Assembly: GCF_000582685.1 (NCBI RefSeq)
Contig: NZ_KK073768.1
Location: forward strand, 3,835,267-3,899,266
Source: [Scytonema hofmanni] UTEX 2349
GTDB taxonomy: Bacteria; Cyanobacteriota; Cyanobacteriia; Cyanobacteriales; Nostocaceae
Direction of reading: 5' to 3'
Length of the DNA: 64,000 nucleotides
The position numbers were made by a program, and so were the translations under genes. The notes under the pieces were generated by a model. It worked only from the letters and a program-made list of their open reading frames with translations. It did not search any database and was not told where the DNA came from. This document shows, piece after piece, positions 1 through 8,846 of the stretch (the first letter of the stretch is position 1; the number at the start of each line of letters is the position of its first letter).

Positions 1-76
1 TTTGAGCGTTTCAAGGCTCATCCTTTGATAATCCTTATTTGATAAGGCTTTGAGACGAAGTTGTCACCCCATCAGG

Positions 77-976
77 TTAACAAGTCGTTAAAAATTGTTG
101 CGATCGCTGCCATATTTGTTCTAATAAATTAGGAATATCGGCATCAAACCACTCGATCTGTGGAGATGCTTTAAACCATGTGCGTTGATTTTTGGCAAAT
201 TGTCGCGTATGCAAAATTATTAATTCTTCAGCTTTATCTAACGATATCTCTCCAGCCAAATATTGTTTGATTTCTTGATATCCTAATGTATTTAACAAAG
301 ACAAATCAGCACCATATTTATGACAAAGATATTCTACTTCAGCGACTAAGCCATTTGCAATCATTTGCTTTGTGCGCTTGGCAATCCGCTGAGTTAAATA
401 GTGAGAATCGCAATCTAAACCAATTTGCAAAATTGGATAATTTGGTGGGTTCTCCCCTTGCTGTTGGGAAATAGGGCGACCAGTGACATAAAATACCTCT
501 AATGCTCTTAAGGTTCGCACTGTATCGTTAGGGTGAATTTTTTTTGCCGCAACTGGATCAACTTGTTGCAACATGATGTAAAGTTGCATTTGACCCAAAG
601 ATTCAAGTTGCGATCGCAATTCTTTGTGAGGTGCAACTCTGGGAATTTTCATTCCTTGTACAATAGAACGTATATATAAACCAGTACCACCAACTAGCAA
701 TAGTGGAGTAACATCAACAGAAGCAATTAAGGCTTGTGCTTGCTGTTGATAATCTGCTACTGTCATTATTTCAGTGGGAGCGCAAATATCTATTAAATAG
801 TGTGACACCAACTTTTGTTCAGCCGTTGTTGGTTTAGCCGTACCAATATCAAATTCGCGGTACACTTGACGAGAATCTGCACTTATTATTACAGAATCCA
901 ACTTTCTCGCTAAAGATAACGCTAACCCCGATTTACCCGTTGCAGTCGCTCCACAAATTACAATTAATTTGGACAT
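77..976 (-). CDS. miaA: tRNA dimethylallyltransferase
   Basis: MiaA transfers a dimethylallyl group from DMAPP to N6 of A37 in tRNAs that read UNN codons. The 299-residue length is normal for the family. The P-loop GATATGKS lies at residues 9-16, followed by the DSRQVYREFDIGTAKPT block typical of MiaA at about residue 34 and a VGGTGLYI motif near residue 95. The start ATG at 976 gives the expected short N-terminus (MSKLIVICG). It is transcribed away from gyrB; a 467-bp repeat-bearing spacer separates the two. The identification rests on these motifs and is firm. Confidence 0.97.
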   Translation of the reverse strand: MSKLIVICGATATGKSGLALSLARKLDSVIISADSRQVYREFDIGTAKPTTAEQKLVSHYLIDICAPTEIMTVADYQQQAQALIASVDVTPLLLVGGTGLYIRSIVQGMKIPRVAPHKELRSQLESLGQMQLYIMLQQVDPVAAKKIHPNDTVRTLRALEVFYVTGRPISQQQGENPPNYPILQIGLDCDSHYLTQRIAKRTKQMIANGLVAEVEYLCHKYGADLSLLNTLGYQEIKQYLAGEISLDKAEELIILHTRQFAKNQRTWFKASPQIEWFDADIPNLLEQIWQRSQQFLTTC

Positions 977-992
977 TGGTCAAATGTTGGTG

Positions 993-1072
993 GATAGTTG
1001 TTAGGAGATAGTTGTTAGGAGATAGTTGTTAGGAGATAGTTGTTAGGAGATAGTTGTTAGGAGATAGTTGTT
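993..1072. repeat. 14-bp tandem repeat array
   Basis: Five full copies of GATAGTTGTTAGGA followed by a partial sixth. The 14-bp period is two related heptamers, in line with the heptanucleotide (STRR-type) arrays elsewhere in the window. It lies just upstream of the miaA start. Confidence 0.93.
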
Positions 1073-1443
1073 GGTCATTCTCTCCCCCTTGTGTCCAAGG
1101 AGTCTCCAAGGAGTCCCCCACTCCCCCACACCACGCTTCTCCCACTCCAGCAAGGCTTTTATGCTATAATTTTTAAGCCTTTTGGCTTCTTTTTCGGCTT
1201 TAGGTATTTTGGCACAAGGGATACTCACGCGCTGAGTGGCTGCGCGATCGCTCTTCACACCAATAATATATTAATCGCACTCTGAGCCAATCCATAAAGA
1301 AAACGAAGCCAGATACATCCCCTATATAAATTTATCATCTAATCGCCCTACAGTCCCCTCCAAGCCTTTTGTGTTATAATCTTGGAGTGATTTAACTTTT
1401 TTAGTATTTTAACGAACTCACCCCCACAATCAGGAGAAATTAC
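1073..1443. other. gyrB upstream region
   Basis: No credible gene. It holds a short low-complexity stretch (CTCC/CCAAGGAGT), a HIP1-like site, and two similar segments 210 bp apart, each an AAGGCTTTT/AAGCCTTTT motif followed by an extended -10 box. A good Shine-Dalgarno (AGGAG, 1431-1435 region) precedes the gyrB ATG. Confidence 0.7.
1372..1380 (+). promoter_or_regulatory. Putative extended -10 promoter of gyrB
   Basis: TGTTATAAT is a perfect extended -10 (TGnTATAAT) 64 bp before the gyrB start. No clear TTGACA -35 is seen, as often with extended -10 promoters. A sister element, TGCTATAAT, lies at 1162-1170 after a near-identical AAGGCTTTT stretch, so the promoter segment may be duplicated. 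Inferred from sequence only. Confidence 0.45.
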
Positions 1444-4227
1444 ATGACGAGTAGTTACAGTGCCGATCAGATTCAAGTTCTGGAAGGTCTGGAACCCGTC
1501 CGCAAACGACCGGGGATGTATATCGGTACTACCGGACCACGGGGACTCCATCATTTAGTTTACGAGGTGGTGGACAATTCAGTTGATGAAGCTTTAGCAG
1601 GGCACTGCACCCATGTGGAGGTGGATCTCAATGCCGATGGTTCTGTCACCGTCACAGATGACGGTCGTGGTATTCCCACCGATATTGTCTCCAAGACGGG
1701 AAAATCAGCACTAGAAACGGTGATGACGGTACTCCACGCGGGAGGTAAGTTTGGCGGTGGTGGTTACAAAGTATCTGGGGGATTGCACGGAGTTGGTATT
1801 TCTGTCGTTAACGCTTTATCTGAAACGATTGAAGTGACAGTTTGGCGAGAAAAAAAAGTCCATGTCCAGCGTTTTGAACGGGGTATTCCGGTAACAGAAA
1901 TGATAGTGAACCCGCTCAAAGAAGCAAGAACTGGAACTTCTATCACTTTCAAGCCAGATGAGGAAATTTTCACCACGGGTATTGAGTTTGATTACATCAC
2001 TTTATCAGGTCGTCTGCGGGAATTAGCATATCTGAATGCAGGTGTGAGAATTATCTTCACCGACAACCGTTTAGAATTACTTAAAAGCGATACACCTAAA
2101 ATAGAAACCTATGAGTACAAAGGTGGTATCAAAGAGTATATCGCCTACATGAACCGCGACAAGCAACCACTGCATGAAGAAATTATTTTTGTGCAGGGGG
2201 AACGCAACAATGTGCAAATCGAAGTGGCTTTGCAGTGGTGTACAGATGCTTATACGGATAACTTGTTAGGATTTGCGAATAATATTCGCACCGTTGATGG
2301 TGGTACGCACCTTGAGGGTTTGAAGGCAGTTCTGACGCGCACCTTGAATGCGATCGCCCGCAAGCGGAATAAAATTAAAGAGAATGAACCAAACCTCAGT
2401 GGTGAACACGTCCGAGAAGGTTTAACAGCGGTAATTTCCGTCAAAGTTCCCGATCCGGAATTTGAAGGACAAACTAAAACTAAACTCGGTAATACCGAAG
2501 TCCGGGGGATTGTCGATTCTCTAGTTGGTGAAGTTCTCACCGAGTACTTAGAATTTCGTCCTGGTGTTGCTGACTCCGTTTTAGATAAAGCTATCCAAGC
2601 TTTCAAAGCCGCAGAAGCAGCACGTCATGCACGGGAGCTAGTTCGTCGAAAATCAGTATTAGAATCGTCCCCATTACCCGGTAAATTGGCTGATTGTAGC
2701 TCCAGAGACCCCAGCGAATCGGAGATTTTCATCGTCGAAGGCGATTCAGCCGGCGGTTGTTTTTTTATACACACAAAAATTTTACTTACTGAGGGACGGG
2801 AAATTACCATCAAGCAGCTCATAGAGGAGCAAGAACAAGGTAAAGAGAACTTCTGTTACACCATTAGGGAAAGTGGCAACATAGGTATAGAACGTATTAT
2901 CAATGCCAGACGAACTAAGGAAAATGCGGAAGTCATCAAACTGACTTTGGACAATGGTGAGACAATTATCTGCACACCAGACCACCCCTTTATGTTGCGA
3001 GATGGTAGTTATAAAGCAGCAGAATTACTGACTCCCCAAGATTCGCTGATGCCGATACATCGCAAACTCTCCCAGAAAAATGAACGGGGAACAGGGCTGA
3101 ATGGCTACGAAATGGTTTGGAATCCATTGAAAGATACATGGATTTACACGCATTTATTAGCAGATTTTTATAACCTGGAACATGATGTTTATCAGTCTTC
3201 AGGTAGATGTCAAAAGAAGGGTATGGGGTATGGGGTGTGGGGTGTAGGGAATAAATCAGTGGAGACTTGTACCCCTACTCCTACCTACTATTTCAAAACT
3301 ATTGCTGGTTTGAAGGAAGTAGAATTGCAAATTGGTTGTTTGGATTTGGAGATTTATAGCTCTTATCGCAAGCGAACACGCGACAAATCTATGTTGCGTT
3401 GGGAGACTTTCTGCGTTGGCGAAGCCTGCGCTCCGCGCACTCGCTATTTTCATGGTAATCGCAGTCGAGCGCGTGAAGCCGTGAAAAACTACAACCATCG
3501 CGTTGTCTCTATTGAACGCTTGGAAGAAAGAATGGATGTTTACGATATTGAAGTTCCTAATTCCCACAACTTTGCTTTGGCAAGTGGTGTGTTTGTGCAT
3601 AACAGCGCTAAACAAGGACGCAATCGCCGAACTCAAGCCATCCTTCCCCTACGTGGTAAAATCCTGAATATCGAGAAAACCGACGATGCCAAAATCTACA
3701 AAAATAACGAAGTTCAATCGTTAATTACGGCTCTTGGTTTGGGTGTAAAGGGTGATGAATTCGATTCGACTCAACTGCGTTATCATCGCATAGTCATCAT
3801 GACAGACGCTGACGTAGATGGAGCGCACATCCGGACGCTGTTGTTAACTTTCTTTTATCGGTATCAGCGATCGCTTATCGAAGAGGGTTTCATATATATT
3901 GCCTGTCCCCCATTATATAAAGTAGAACGGGGACGCAATTATTACTACTGTTATAGCGATCGCGAACTGCAACAGCGTTTGGCTGAGTTTCCTGACAATG
4001 CTAATTACACCATCCAACGGTTCAAAGGTTTGGGGGAAATGATGCCAGAACAACTCTGGACAACGACAATGAACCCAGAAACTCGCACCTTCAAACGAGT
4101 GGAAATTCAGGATGCAGCCGAGGCAGATCGCATTTTCACTATTTTAATGGGCGATCGCGTTGCACCAAGGCGTGAATTCATTGAAACCTACGGTTCTAAA
4201 CTCAACCTCACAGATTTAGACATCTAA
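1444..4227 (+). CDS. gyrB: DNA gyrase subunit B with in-frame intein
   Basis: GyrB is the ATPase/Toprim subunit of DNA gyrase, which introduces negative supercoils. The 927-codon ORF equals a normal cyanobacterial GyrB (645 residues) plus a 282-residue intein at residues 439-720. The N-extein carries the GHKL ATPase domain (VVDNSVDEALAG near residue 40, DDGRGIP near 75, GGLHGVGISVVNAL near 115). The intein cuts the Toprim motif after EGDSAGG (432-438); the C-extein resumes with SAKQGR and contains the metal-binding DADVDG (788-793). Splicing is therefore needed for a working gyrase. The ATG at 1444 has an AGGAG Shine-Dalgarno. gyrA is not in the window. Confidence 0.97.
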   Translation: MTSSYSADQIQVLEGLEPVRKRPGMYIGTTGPRGLHHLVYEVVDNSVDEALAGHCTHVEVDLNADGSVTVTDDGRGIPTDIVSKTGKSALETVMTVLHAGGKFGGGGYKVSGGLHGVGISVVNALSETIEVTVWREKKVHVQRFERGIPVTEMIVNPLKEARTGTSITFKPDEEIFTTGIEFDYITLSGRLRELAYLNAGVRIIFTDNRLELLKSDTPKIETYEYKGGIKEYIAYMNRDKQPLHEEIIFVQGERNNVQIEVALQWCTDAYTDNLLGFANNIRTVDGGTHLEGLKAVLTRTLNAIARKRNKIKENEPNLSGEHVREGLTAVISVKVPDPEFEGQTKTKLGNTEVRGIVDSLVGEVLTEYLEFRPGVADSVLDKAIQAFKAAEAARHARELVRRKSVLESSPLPGKLADCSSRDPSESEIFIVEGDSAGGCFFIHTKILLTEGREITIKQLIEEQEQGKENFCYTIRESGNIGIERIINARRTKENAEVIKLTLDNGETIICTPDHPFMLRDGSYKAAELLTPQDSLMPIHRKLSQKNERGTGLNGYEMVWNPLKDTWIYTHLLADFYNLEHDVYQSSGRCQKKGMGYGVWGVGNKSVETCTPTPTYYFKTIAGLKEVELQIGCLDLEIYSSYRKRTRDKSMLRWETFCVGEACAPRTRYFHGNRSRAREAVKNYNHRVVSIERLEERMDVYDIEVPNSHNFALASGVFVHNSAKQGRNRRTQAILPLRGKILNIEKTDDAKIYKNNEVQSLITALGLGVKGDEFDSTQLRYHRIVIMTDADVDGAHIRTLLLTFFYRYQRSLIEEGFIYIACPPLYKVERGRNYYYCYSDRELQQRLAEFPDNANYTIQRFKGLGEMMPEQLWTTTMNPETRTFKRVEIQDAAEADRIFTILMGDRVAPRREFIETYGSKLNLTDLDI
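2758..3603 (+). other. GyrB intein (282 aa) with degenerate central region
   Basis: The intein starts at Cys1 (codon 439) and ends with His-Asn (719-720) before Ser+1. Block A follows the Cys. Block B contains TPDH with the conserved Thr and His. Block F/G is represented by VYDIEVPNSHNFAL and SGVFVHN. The splicing domain thus looks intact. The middle keeps a WIYTHLLADFYNLEHDVY stretch that I associate with the HNH-type endonuclease region of cyanobacterial GyrB inteins, but no HNH or LAGLIDADG catalytic motif follows. Instead there is low-complexity coding sequence (GMGYGVWGVGN, about 3222-3252, made of GGTATGG/GGTGTGG heptamers) and a segment (about 3405-3442) resembling a dispersed cyanobacterial repeat. 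The endonuclease is probably dead; the intein is probably splicing-competent but not mobile. Confidence 0.9.
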
Positions 4228-4290
4228 AAAGTTTCACTTATAGGGGTAAAGGGGAAGCACTTGTCTTCCGACACGCTTTCTAGATTTTTC

Positions 4291-4326
4291 TTACCCTTTC
4301 CCCTTTCCCCTTTCCCCTTTCCCCTT
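4291..4326. repeat. CCCCTTT heptamer tandem array
   Basis: About five tandem copies of a CCCTTTC/CCCCTTT heptamer, lying between the converging gyrB and ackA genes and abutting the ackA stop codon. Confidence 0.9.
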
Positions 4327-5547
4327 CTACCTTTTAATGAGGTGTTGCCAAGTTGCCATTGCGATCGCCCAATCTTCTTGAGTATGTATTGCCAAGACTC
4401 GCACAGCCGATTCAGTGGTGGCAATATCCTCATCAACAGGATTGTGGGTATTTTTTTCTGGGTCAATTTTCATACCCAAAAATCCAAAGGCATCACAAGC
4501 AGCTTGGCGAATTCCTGGAGAATTTTCACCTACACCAGCGGTGAAAACTAAAGCATCTAATCCCCCCAGACTGGCAAGCATTGACCCAATTCCGGAACGT
4601 AGGCGATGTACGTACATGTCCCAAGCAAGTTGAGCGCGGTAATTGCCTTGGGCGATCGCCTCCATCACTTGCGGCAAATCGCTCGATACACCCGAAATAC
4701 CACGTAAGCCGGAAGCTTTATTTAACACATAATCTAAGCGTTCGGCTGAGTAATTGGATTGTCGTAACAGGTGAATCAAAATTCCTGGATCGACAGCACC
4801 AGAACGGCTACCCATCATCAATCCATCCAGGGGCGTGAATCCCATTGTCGTATCAACACTGTGACCGTTTTTAATCGCCGCCAAAGAGCAACCGTTGCCT
4901 AGATGACAGGAGATTATCCGTAAAGAAGCGAAATCTCGATTGAGAATCTGAGCCGCACGTTTAGAGCAGTATTCGTGACTGATCCCATGAAAGCCGTAGC
5001 GACGGATACCTTGTTCTAGCCATTCGTAGGGACCGGGATAGGTTGCCGCAGCATCGGGCATATGGGAATGAAACCCGGTATCAAAAACTGCCACTTGGGG
5101 TATATTTACCAAGCTTTTCTCAATGGCTTCTATTCCTTCCAAAGCGCCTGGATTATGTGCTGGAGCGAGGTTAGAAAGACGAGCGATCGCTTTTTTGACT
5201 TCATCAGTAACAACTACACTGGCACGGTAATCTTGCCCACCATGTACTACACGATGTCCCACCCCGTCAATTTCTGATAACTGACTAATCACCTTCGTGG
5301 AACCGCGAGTTAAGGTGTGAAGCATGTAAGCGACGTGTGCAGGTCGGGAATCAGCGTAGATTTCTTCCTCCAGCACCCCACCATTAGCTGATTTCACCTT
5401 GATTTCTGCCACACCGCGATCTTGAGTCCATTTAACTTTGCCTTCCCAAAGCGGTTCGAGTGGTTCTGTGGGCAAACCCTCCTCTGTTATTTCATACAGA
5501 CAACTCTTTTGGCTGCTAGATCCTGCATTCAGTACCAATATTTTCAT
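4327..5547 (-). CDS. ackA: Acetate kinase
   Basis: AckA interconverts acetate plus ATP and acetyl phosphate plus ADP. The 406-residue protein begins MKILVLNAGSSSQKS, with the family's NAGSSS phosphate-binding motif at 7-12. It also carries the VGHRVVHGG block near residue 95, the CHLGNGCSLAAI block near 215, TMGFTPLDGLMMGSRSG near 233, and FTAGVGENSP near 337. All are ASKHA acetokinase signatures. No pta is adjacent. The gene is convergent with gyrB. Confidence 0.97.
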   Translation of the reverse strand: MKILVLNAGSSSQKSCLYEITEEGLPTEPLEPLWEGKVKWTQDRGVAEIKVKSANGGVLEEEIYADSRPAHVAYMLHTLTRGSTKVISQLSEIDGVGHRVVHGGQDYRASVVVTDEVKKAIARLSNLAPAHNPGALEGIEAIEKSLVNIPQVAVFDTGFHSHMPDAAATYPGPYEWLEQGIRRYGFHGISHEYCSKRAAQILNRDFASLRIISCHLGNGCSLAAIKNGHSVDTTMGFTPLDGLMMGSRSGAVDPGILIHLLRQSNYSAERLDYVLNKASGLRGISGVSSDLPQVMEAIAQGNYRAQLAWDMYVHRLRSGIGSMLASLGGLDALVFTAGVGENSPGIRQAACDAFGFLGMKIDPEKNTHNPVDEDIATTESAVRVLAIHTQEDWAIAMATWQHLIKR

Positions 5548-5729
5548 CGCTTTTTGTTGCCAGGAAGGTTTGTGAGCTATATTTAACGGTTCTGCTCTGC
5601 TAAAAGTTTACTTAAAGGCAAAAGATAAAAGCTATGAAGAAGCAATTATTATTAGCTCTGATGTTGTTTGCTTTTATTTTTCTATCGAAAATTGCTGAAG
5701 TGAAAGATACATGTCTTAATTCTTTACAA

Positions 5730-5762
5730 GAAAAAGTAAAAACAAGTTGTTTTTACTTTTTC
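5730..5762. terminator. Perfect hairpin, candidate bidirectional terminator
   Basis: An AT-rich perfect palindrome: GAAAAAGTAAAAACAA, one central G, then the exact complement ending in a T run. It lies between the ackA start and the tal stop, downstream of tal (minus strand). Terminator function is inferred. Confidence 0.5.
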
Positions 5763-5831
5763 AGAAGTGCAGCATCCAGATGTTCATTCCCAGGTTGCAC
5801 CTGGGAACGAGGGGATGAGGGAAGGGATATT

Positions 5832-6839
5832 TTAAGCGGCGCCGACCTTAACGTTTGCTTCTAGAGTAGTCAATCTTTCGGCAAGTAGTTTTTCGAGACT
5901 TACCAAAGCTTTGGTGAAGCCTTCGATACCTTCTGCTAGTTTATCGAATGCCATGCGATCGCTCGTGTGCATTTTTTCAAAGATATCTTTGTCCATTGGT
6001 GTTTTTTCGATACCCATCTTCGGTGCATTCTTGGGATCGAGTTTGCGTGGCAATGCGTCTGTAGTCGCTTGCAACTCAGCCAAAAGTGCTGGGGAAATCG
6101 TCAACAAATCACAACCAGCTAATTCAGTAATTTCACCAAGATTACGGAAACTAGCTCCCATAACTTCAGTTTTGTAGCCGAACTTTTTGTAGTAGTTGTA
6201 GATTGTTGTCACAGAAACAACACCTGGGTCTTCGTGTGCGGGATAGCTATCGCGTCCACTGTCTTTCTTGTACCAGTCGAGAATCCGTCCAACAAAGGGA
6301 GAAATCAAGGTGACACCAGCTTCTGCACAAGCGATCGCTTGGTGAATGCCAAACAATAAAGTCAGGTTGCAGTGAATACCTTCTTTTTCCAAAATTTCCG
6401 CAGCACGAATGCCTTCCCAAGTAGCCGCAATTTTGATGAGAACGCGATCGCGTCCAATTCCAGCTGCTTTATATTGAGCAATCAATTCGTGTGCCTTAGC
6501 AACCGTAGCATCAGTATCATAGGACAAACGCGCATCTACTTCCGTAGATACCCGACCAGGAATGATTTGCAAAATCTTCAATCCAAAAGACACTGCCAAA
6601 CGGTCAAACGCCATTGCAACGATTTGCGCTTGGCTTGCGCTCGATCCTGCATCTTTCTTTGCTTGGAGTAATGTCTGATCGACAATTTCCTGATATTCTG
6701 GCATCTGTGCCGCAGCAGTAATCAAGGATGGGTTAGTCGTAGCGTCTTGTGGCTTAAACTTCTCAATTGCCTGGATATCTCCCGTATCTGCCACAACAAC
6801 GGTCATTTCTCGCAATTGTTCTAGTAGATTCTTAGACAT
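5832..6839 (-). CDS. tal: Transaldolase
   Basis: Transaldolase moves a dihydroxyacetone unit from sedoheptulose-7-phosphate to glyceraldehyde-3-phosphate in the pentose phosphate pathway. The 335-residue protein has the DATTNPSL motif at 32-39, the Schiff-base lysine K136 in VLIKIAATWEG, and the SPFVGRILDWY stretch that follows. The length fits the long classical (TalB-like) class. It is monocistronic here; in many heterocystous cyanobacteria tal is next to zwf/opcA, which is not the case in this window. Confidence 0.96.
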   Translation of the reverse strand: MSKNLLEQLREMTVVVADTGDIQAIEKFKPQDATTNPSLITAAAQMPEYQEIVDQTLLQAKKDAGSSASQAQIVAMAFDRLAVSFGLKILQIIPGRVSTEVDARLSYDTDATVAKAHELIAQYKAAGIGRDRVLIKIAATWEGIRAAEILEKEGIHCNLTLLFGIHQAIACAEAGVTLISPFVGRILDWYKKDSGRDSYPAHEDPGVVSVTTIYNYYKKFGYKTEVMGASFRNLGEITELAGCDLLTISPALLAELQATTDALPRKLDPKNAPKMGIEKTPMDKDIFEKMHTSDRMAFDKLAEGIEGFTKALVSLEKLLAERLTTLEANVKVGAA

Positions 6840-6952
6840 AGATACTCCGTGAATGTTGTTTACTTAGGATTTACTCATTCCCCTGTTCTTTACATCCTTC
6901 GCTGCACCTTCAATTCCAATTGTGACAACTTTTCTTCACAATTGCCCATGTG

Positions 6953-7084
6953 GGGCATTGGGCATTGGGCAATGGGCAATGGGCAATGGGCAATGGAAGA
7001 GGGGAAAAGGGGTGCATGGACTCATGGGAAATCCCCCATGCCCAATGCCCCATACCCAATGCCCCATGCCCAATGCCCAATGCC
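6953..7084. repeat. Head-to-head heptamer (STRR) arrays
   Basis: A GGGCATT/GGGCAAT heptamer array (6953-6996) is followed after about 40 bp by its complement (CCCAATG/CCCCATG, 7036-7084), so the whole can fold into a long hairpin. It lies between the pyk stop and the tal start. Short proline- or tryptophan-rich ORFs across it are repeat artefacts. Confidence 0.92.
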
Positions 7085-7101
7085 ATATTTATTCTACGGA
7101 G

Positions 7102-8532
7102 TCATGCAGAAATTGGCTGTCCAATTGTATGCACTTTAATTAAACTAGTTGTGCCTGATTTACCAACAGGGACACCAGATGTAATCACAACTTTATCGCC
7201 GTCGTTTGCCAAACCCATATCTACAACGCTTTTCACCACATTGGTAAACATCTCTTCGGCGTTGTGGACTGGGGGAATGAAGCAAGGAACTACACCCCAA
7301 GAAAGTGCCAGTTGACGATAAGTGGTTTCTTCTGGTGTGAGAGCGATTATCGGCGTTGTCGGACGGTACTTAGAGACTAATTGTGCCGTACTTCCGGAAG
7401 AAGTGTTGCAGAGAATTGCTTTTGCCCCTGTTTCATAAGCCACGCGACAAACGGCTTCGGCAACAGATTCAGTTACGCTGAGACTACCGCCGGCGTGAGT
7501 CCAGGAATGTCTAGCACCTTCTTGTAAAGATTGTTCTGTTCGCACGGCGATATTGTGCATCATCTCAACTGCGGCGATCGCATATTGTCCCACAGCAGTT
7601 TCCCCCGAAAGCATCACAGCATCCGTACCATCCAGGATAGAATTAGCAACATCGGTTGCTTCGGCGCGGGTGGGATCGGGAGCGCTAATCATCGACTCTA
7701 GCATTTGCGTGGCAGTAATTACAGGCTTCCCGGCTTGGTTGCAGCGGCGTGTAATATCTTTTTGAATTAGGGGGACTTCATAAATTGGTATTTCTACCCC
7801 TAAATCGCCACGAGCGATCATAATGGCGTCGGCAATCTCTATAATTCGATCTAAATCTTCTACTGCTTCTCGTCTTTCAATTTTGGCAATGAGGCGAATA
7901 TTTGCACCAGCAGCTTCAATCATTCGTTGCGCGGGTTCTAAATCTTGTGGGGATCGCACGAAAGAAACCGCTACCCAGTCTACACCTAATTGAATGCCAA
8001 AGCGCAAATCGAGCAAGTCTTTTTCGGTAATCGAACTGACGGGTAAAGGAGTTTCTGGTAAGTTTACACCTTTGTGAGTGGAAATCACTCCACCAATTTT
8101 TACCATAGCTCGAATTTCATCGGCATTGCGATCGCTTACAATCAACTTCACCCGACCATCATTAATTAAAATCGGTTCACCAGGTCGCACCATTGCAAAT
8201 AAAGTCGGCAATGGTAGCGGCAATTCGTCAATACTGCTACCTTTCTCTTGCATCACAAAAGTGACTTCCTGTCCAGCCTCTACAGTTAGTCCTTCTGGTG
8301 GCAAAACGCCCAAACGAATCTTTGGACCGCACAAATCTTGCATGATAGCGATGGGTTTTTGCGTATCCGCGCTAATCCTCCTTAGATGATGAAACGTTTG
8401 CGCGTGAAATTCATGCGCCCCGTGGGAGAAATTCAACCGCGCTACATTCATCCCCGCATCTACCAACGCTTGCAAACGTTCAGGTGCAGATGTAGCCGGT
8501 CCTACAGTACAAATAATCTTGGTTCGACGCAT
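7102..8532 (-). CDS. pyk: Pyruvate kinase
   Basis: Converts phosphoenolpyruvate plus ADP to pyruvate plus ATP. From the ATG at 8532 the protein is 476 residues (MRRTKIICTVGPAT...), the usual length; the open frame runs 43 codons further upstream to 8661, but that part has no family similarity and is probably not translated. Signatures: LNFSHGAHEFH near residue 34, the active-site block MIARGDLGVEIP near 237, and ATQMLESM near 270. Pyk and gap1 lie in tandem on the minus strand, but an inverted-repeat element sits between them. Confidence 0.96.
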   Translation of the reverse strand: MRRTKIICTVGPATSAPERLQALVDAGMNVARLNFSHGAHEFHAQTFHHLRRISADTQKPIAIMQDLCGPKIRLGVLPPEGLTVEAGQEVTFVMQEKGSSIDELPLPLPTLFAMVRPGEPILINDGRVKLIVSDRNADEIRAMVKIGGVISTHKGVNLPETPLPVSSITEKDLLDLRFGIQLGVDWVAVSFVRSPQDLEPAQRMIEAAGANIRLIAKIERREAVEDLDRIIEIADAIMIARGDLGVEIPIYEVPLIQKDITRRCNQAGKPVITATQMLESMISAPDPTRAEATDVANSILDGTDAVMLSGETAVGQYAIAAVEMMHNIAVRTEQSLQEGARHSWTHAGGSLSVTESVAEAVCRVAYETGAKAILCNTSSGSTAQLVSKYRPTTPIIALTPEETTYRQLALSWGVVPCFIPPVHNAEEMFTNVVKSVVDMGLANDGDKVVITSGVPVGKSGTTSLIKVHTIGQPISA

Positions 8533-8684
8533 AAAGTTTAGGGGTTCGGAGTTTAGAAAGCAAATATTCAGACAGCGCGTAAAAAAAATAACTGTAATGC
8601 ACCCTGATTTGCTGCGCGTGCGGACTACGCTACCCCTCAGAAATACGACATCAAAAGTCAAGAGTCCAAGATATTTTGACCATT

Positions 8685-8810
8685 AGACCTCTTGCACTCA
8701 TTCCCTTAACACCCCACCCCAACCCCTCCCCGCTTGCGGGGAGGGGAGACAAAGCATAGCTTTGGCGGGGTGGGGTTCTTTCTTATTTTTGATTTATGCA
8801 AGAGGACTCT
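8685..8810. repeat. Palindromic miniature element, copy 1
   Basis: About 126 bp bounded by AGACCTCTTGCA and TGCAAGAGGACT. The inside is a long G/C-rich palindrome: CACCCCACCCC, CCCTCCCCGC, GCGGGGAGGGG, then GGCGGGGTGGGG. No ORF. Related copies lie at 24834-24948, 33991-34065 and 37384-37505, the last in opposite orientation with the same ends. This is MITE- or REP-like in structure. Confidence 0.85.
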
Positions 8811-8846
8811 TGACCATTAACCATTGACTATTGACCATTTAACACG

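Noticed and set aside
5634..5864. 76-codon ORF starting MKKQLLLALMLFAFIF
   Set aside because: The start looks like a signal sequence, but the frame then crosses the terminator hairpin and a dispersed repeat and overlaps the tal end.
8533..8661. 43-codon N-terminal extension of pyruvate kinase
   Set aside because: Family alignment begins at MRRTKIICTVGP; the extension has no similarity and includes dispersed-repeat DNA.
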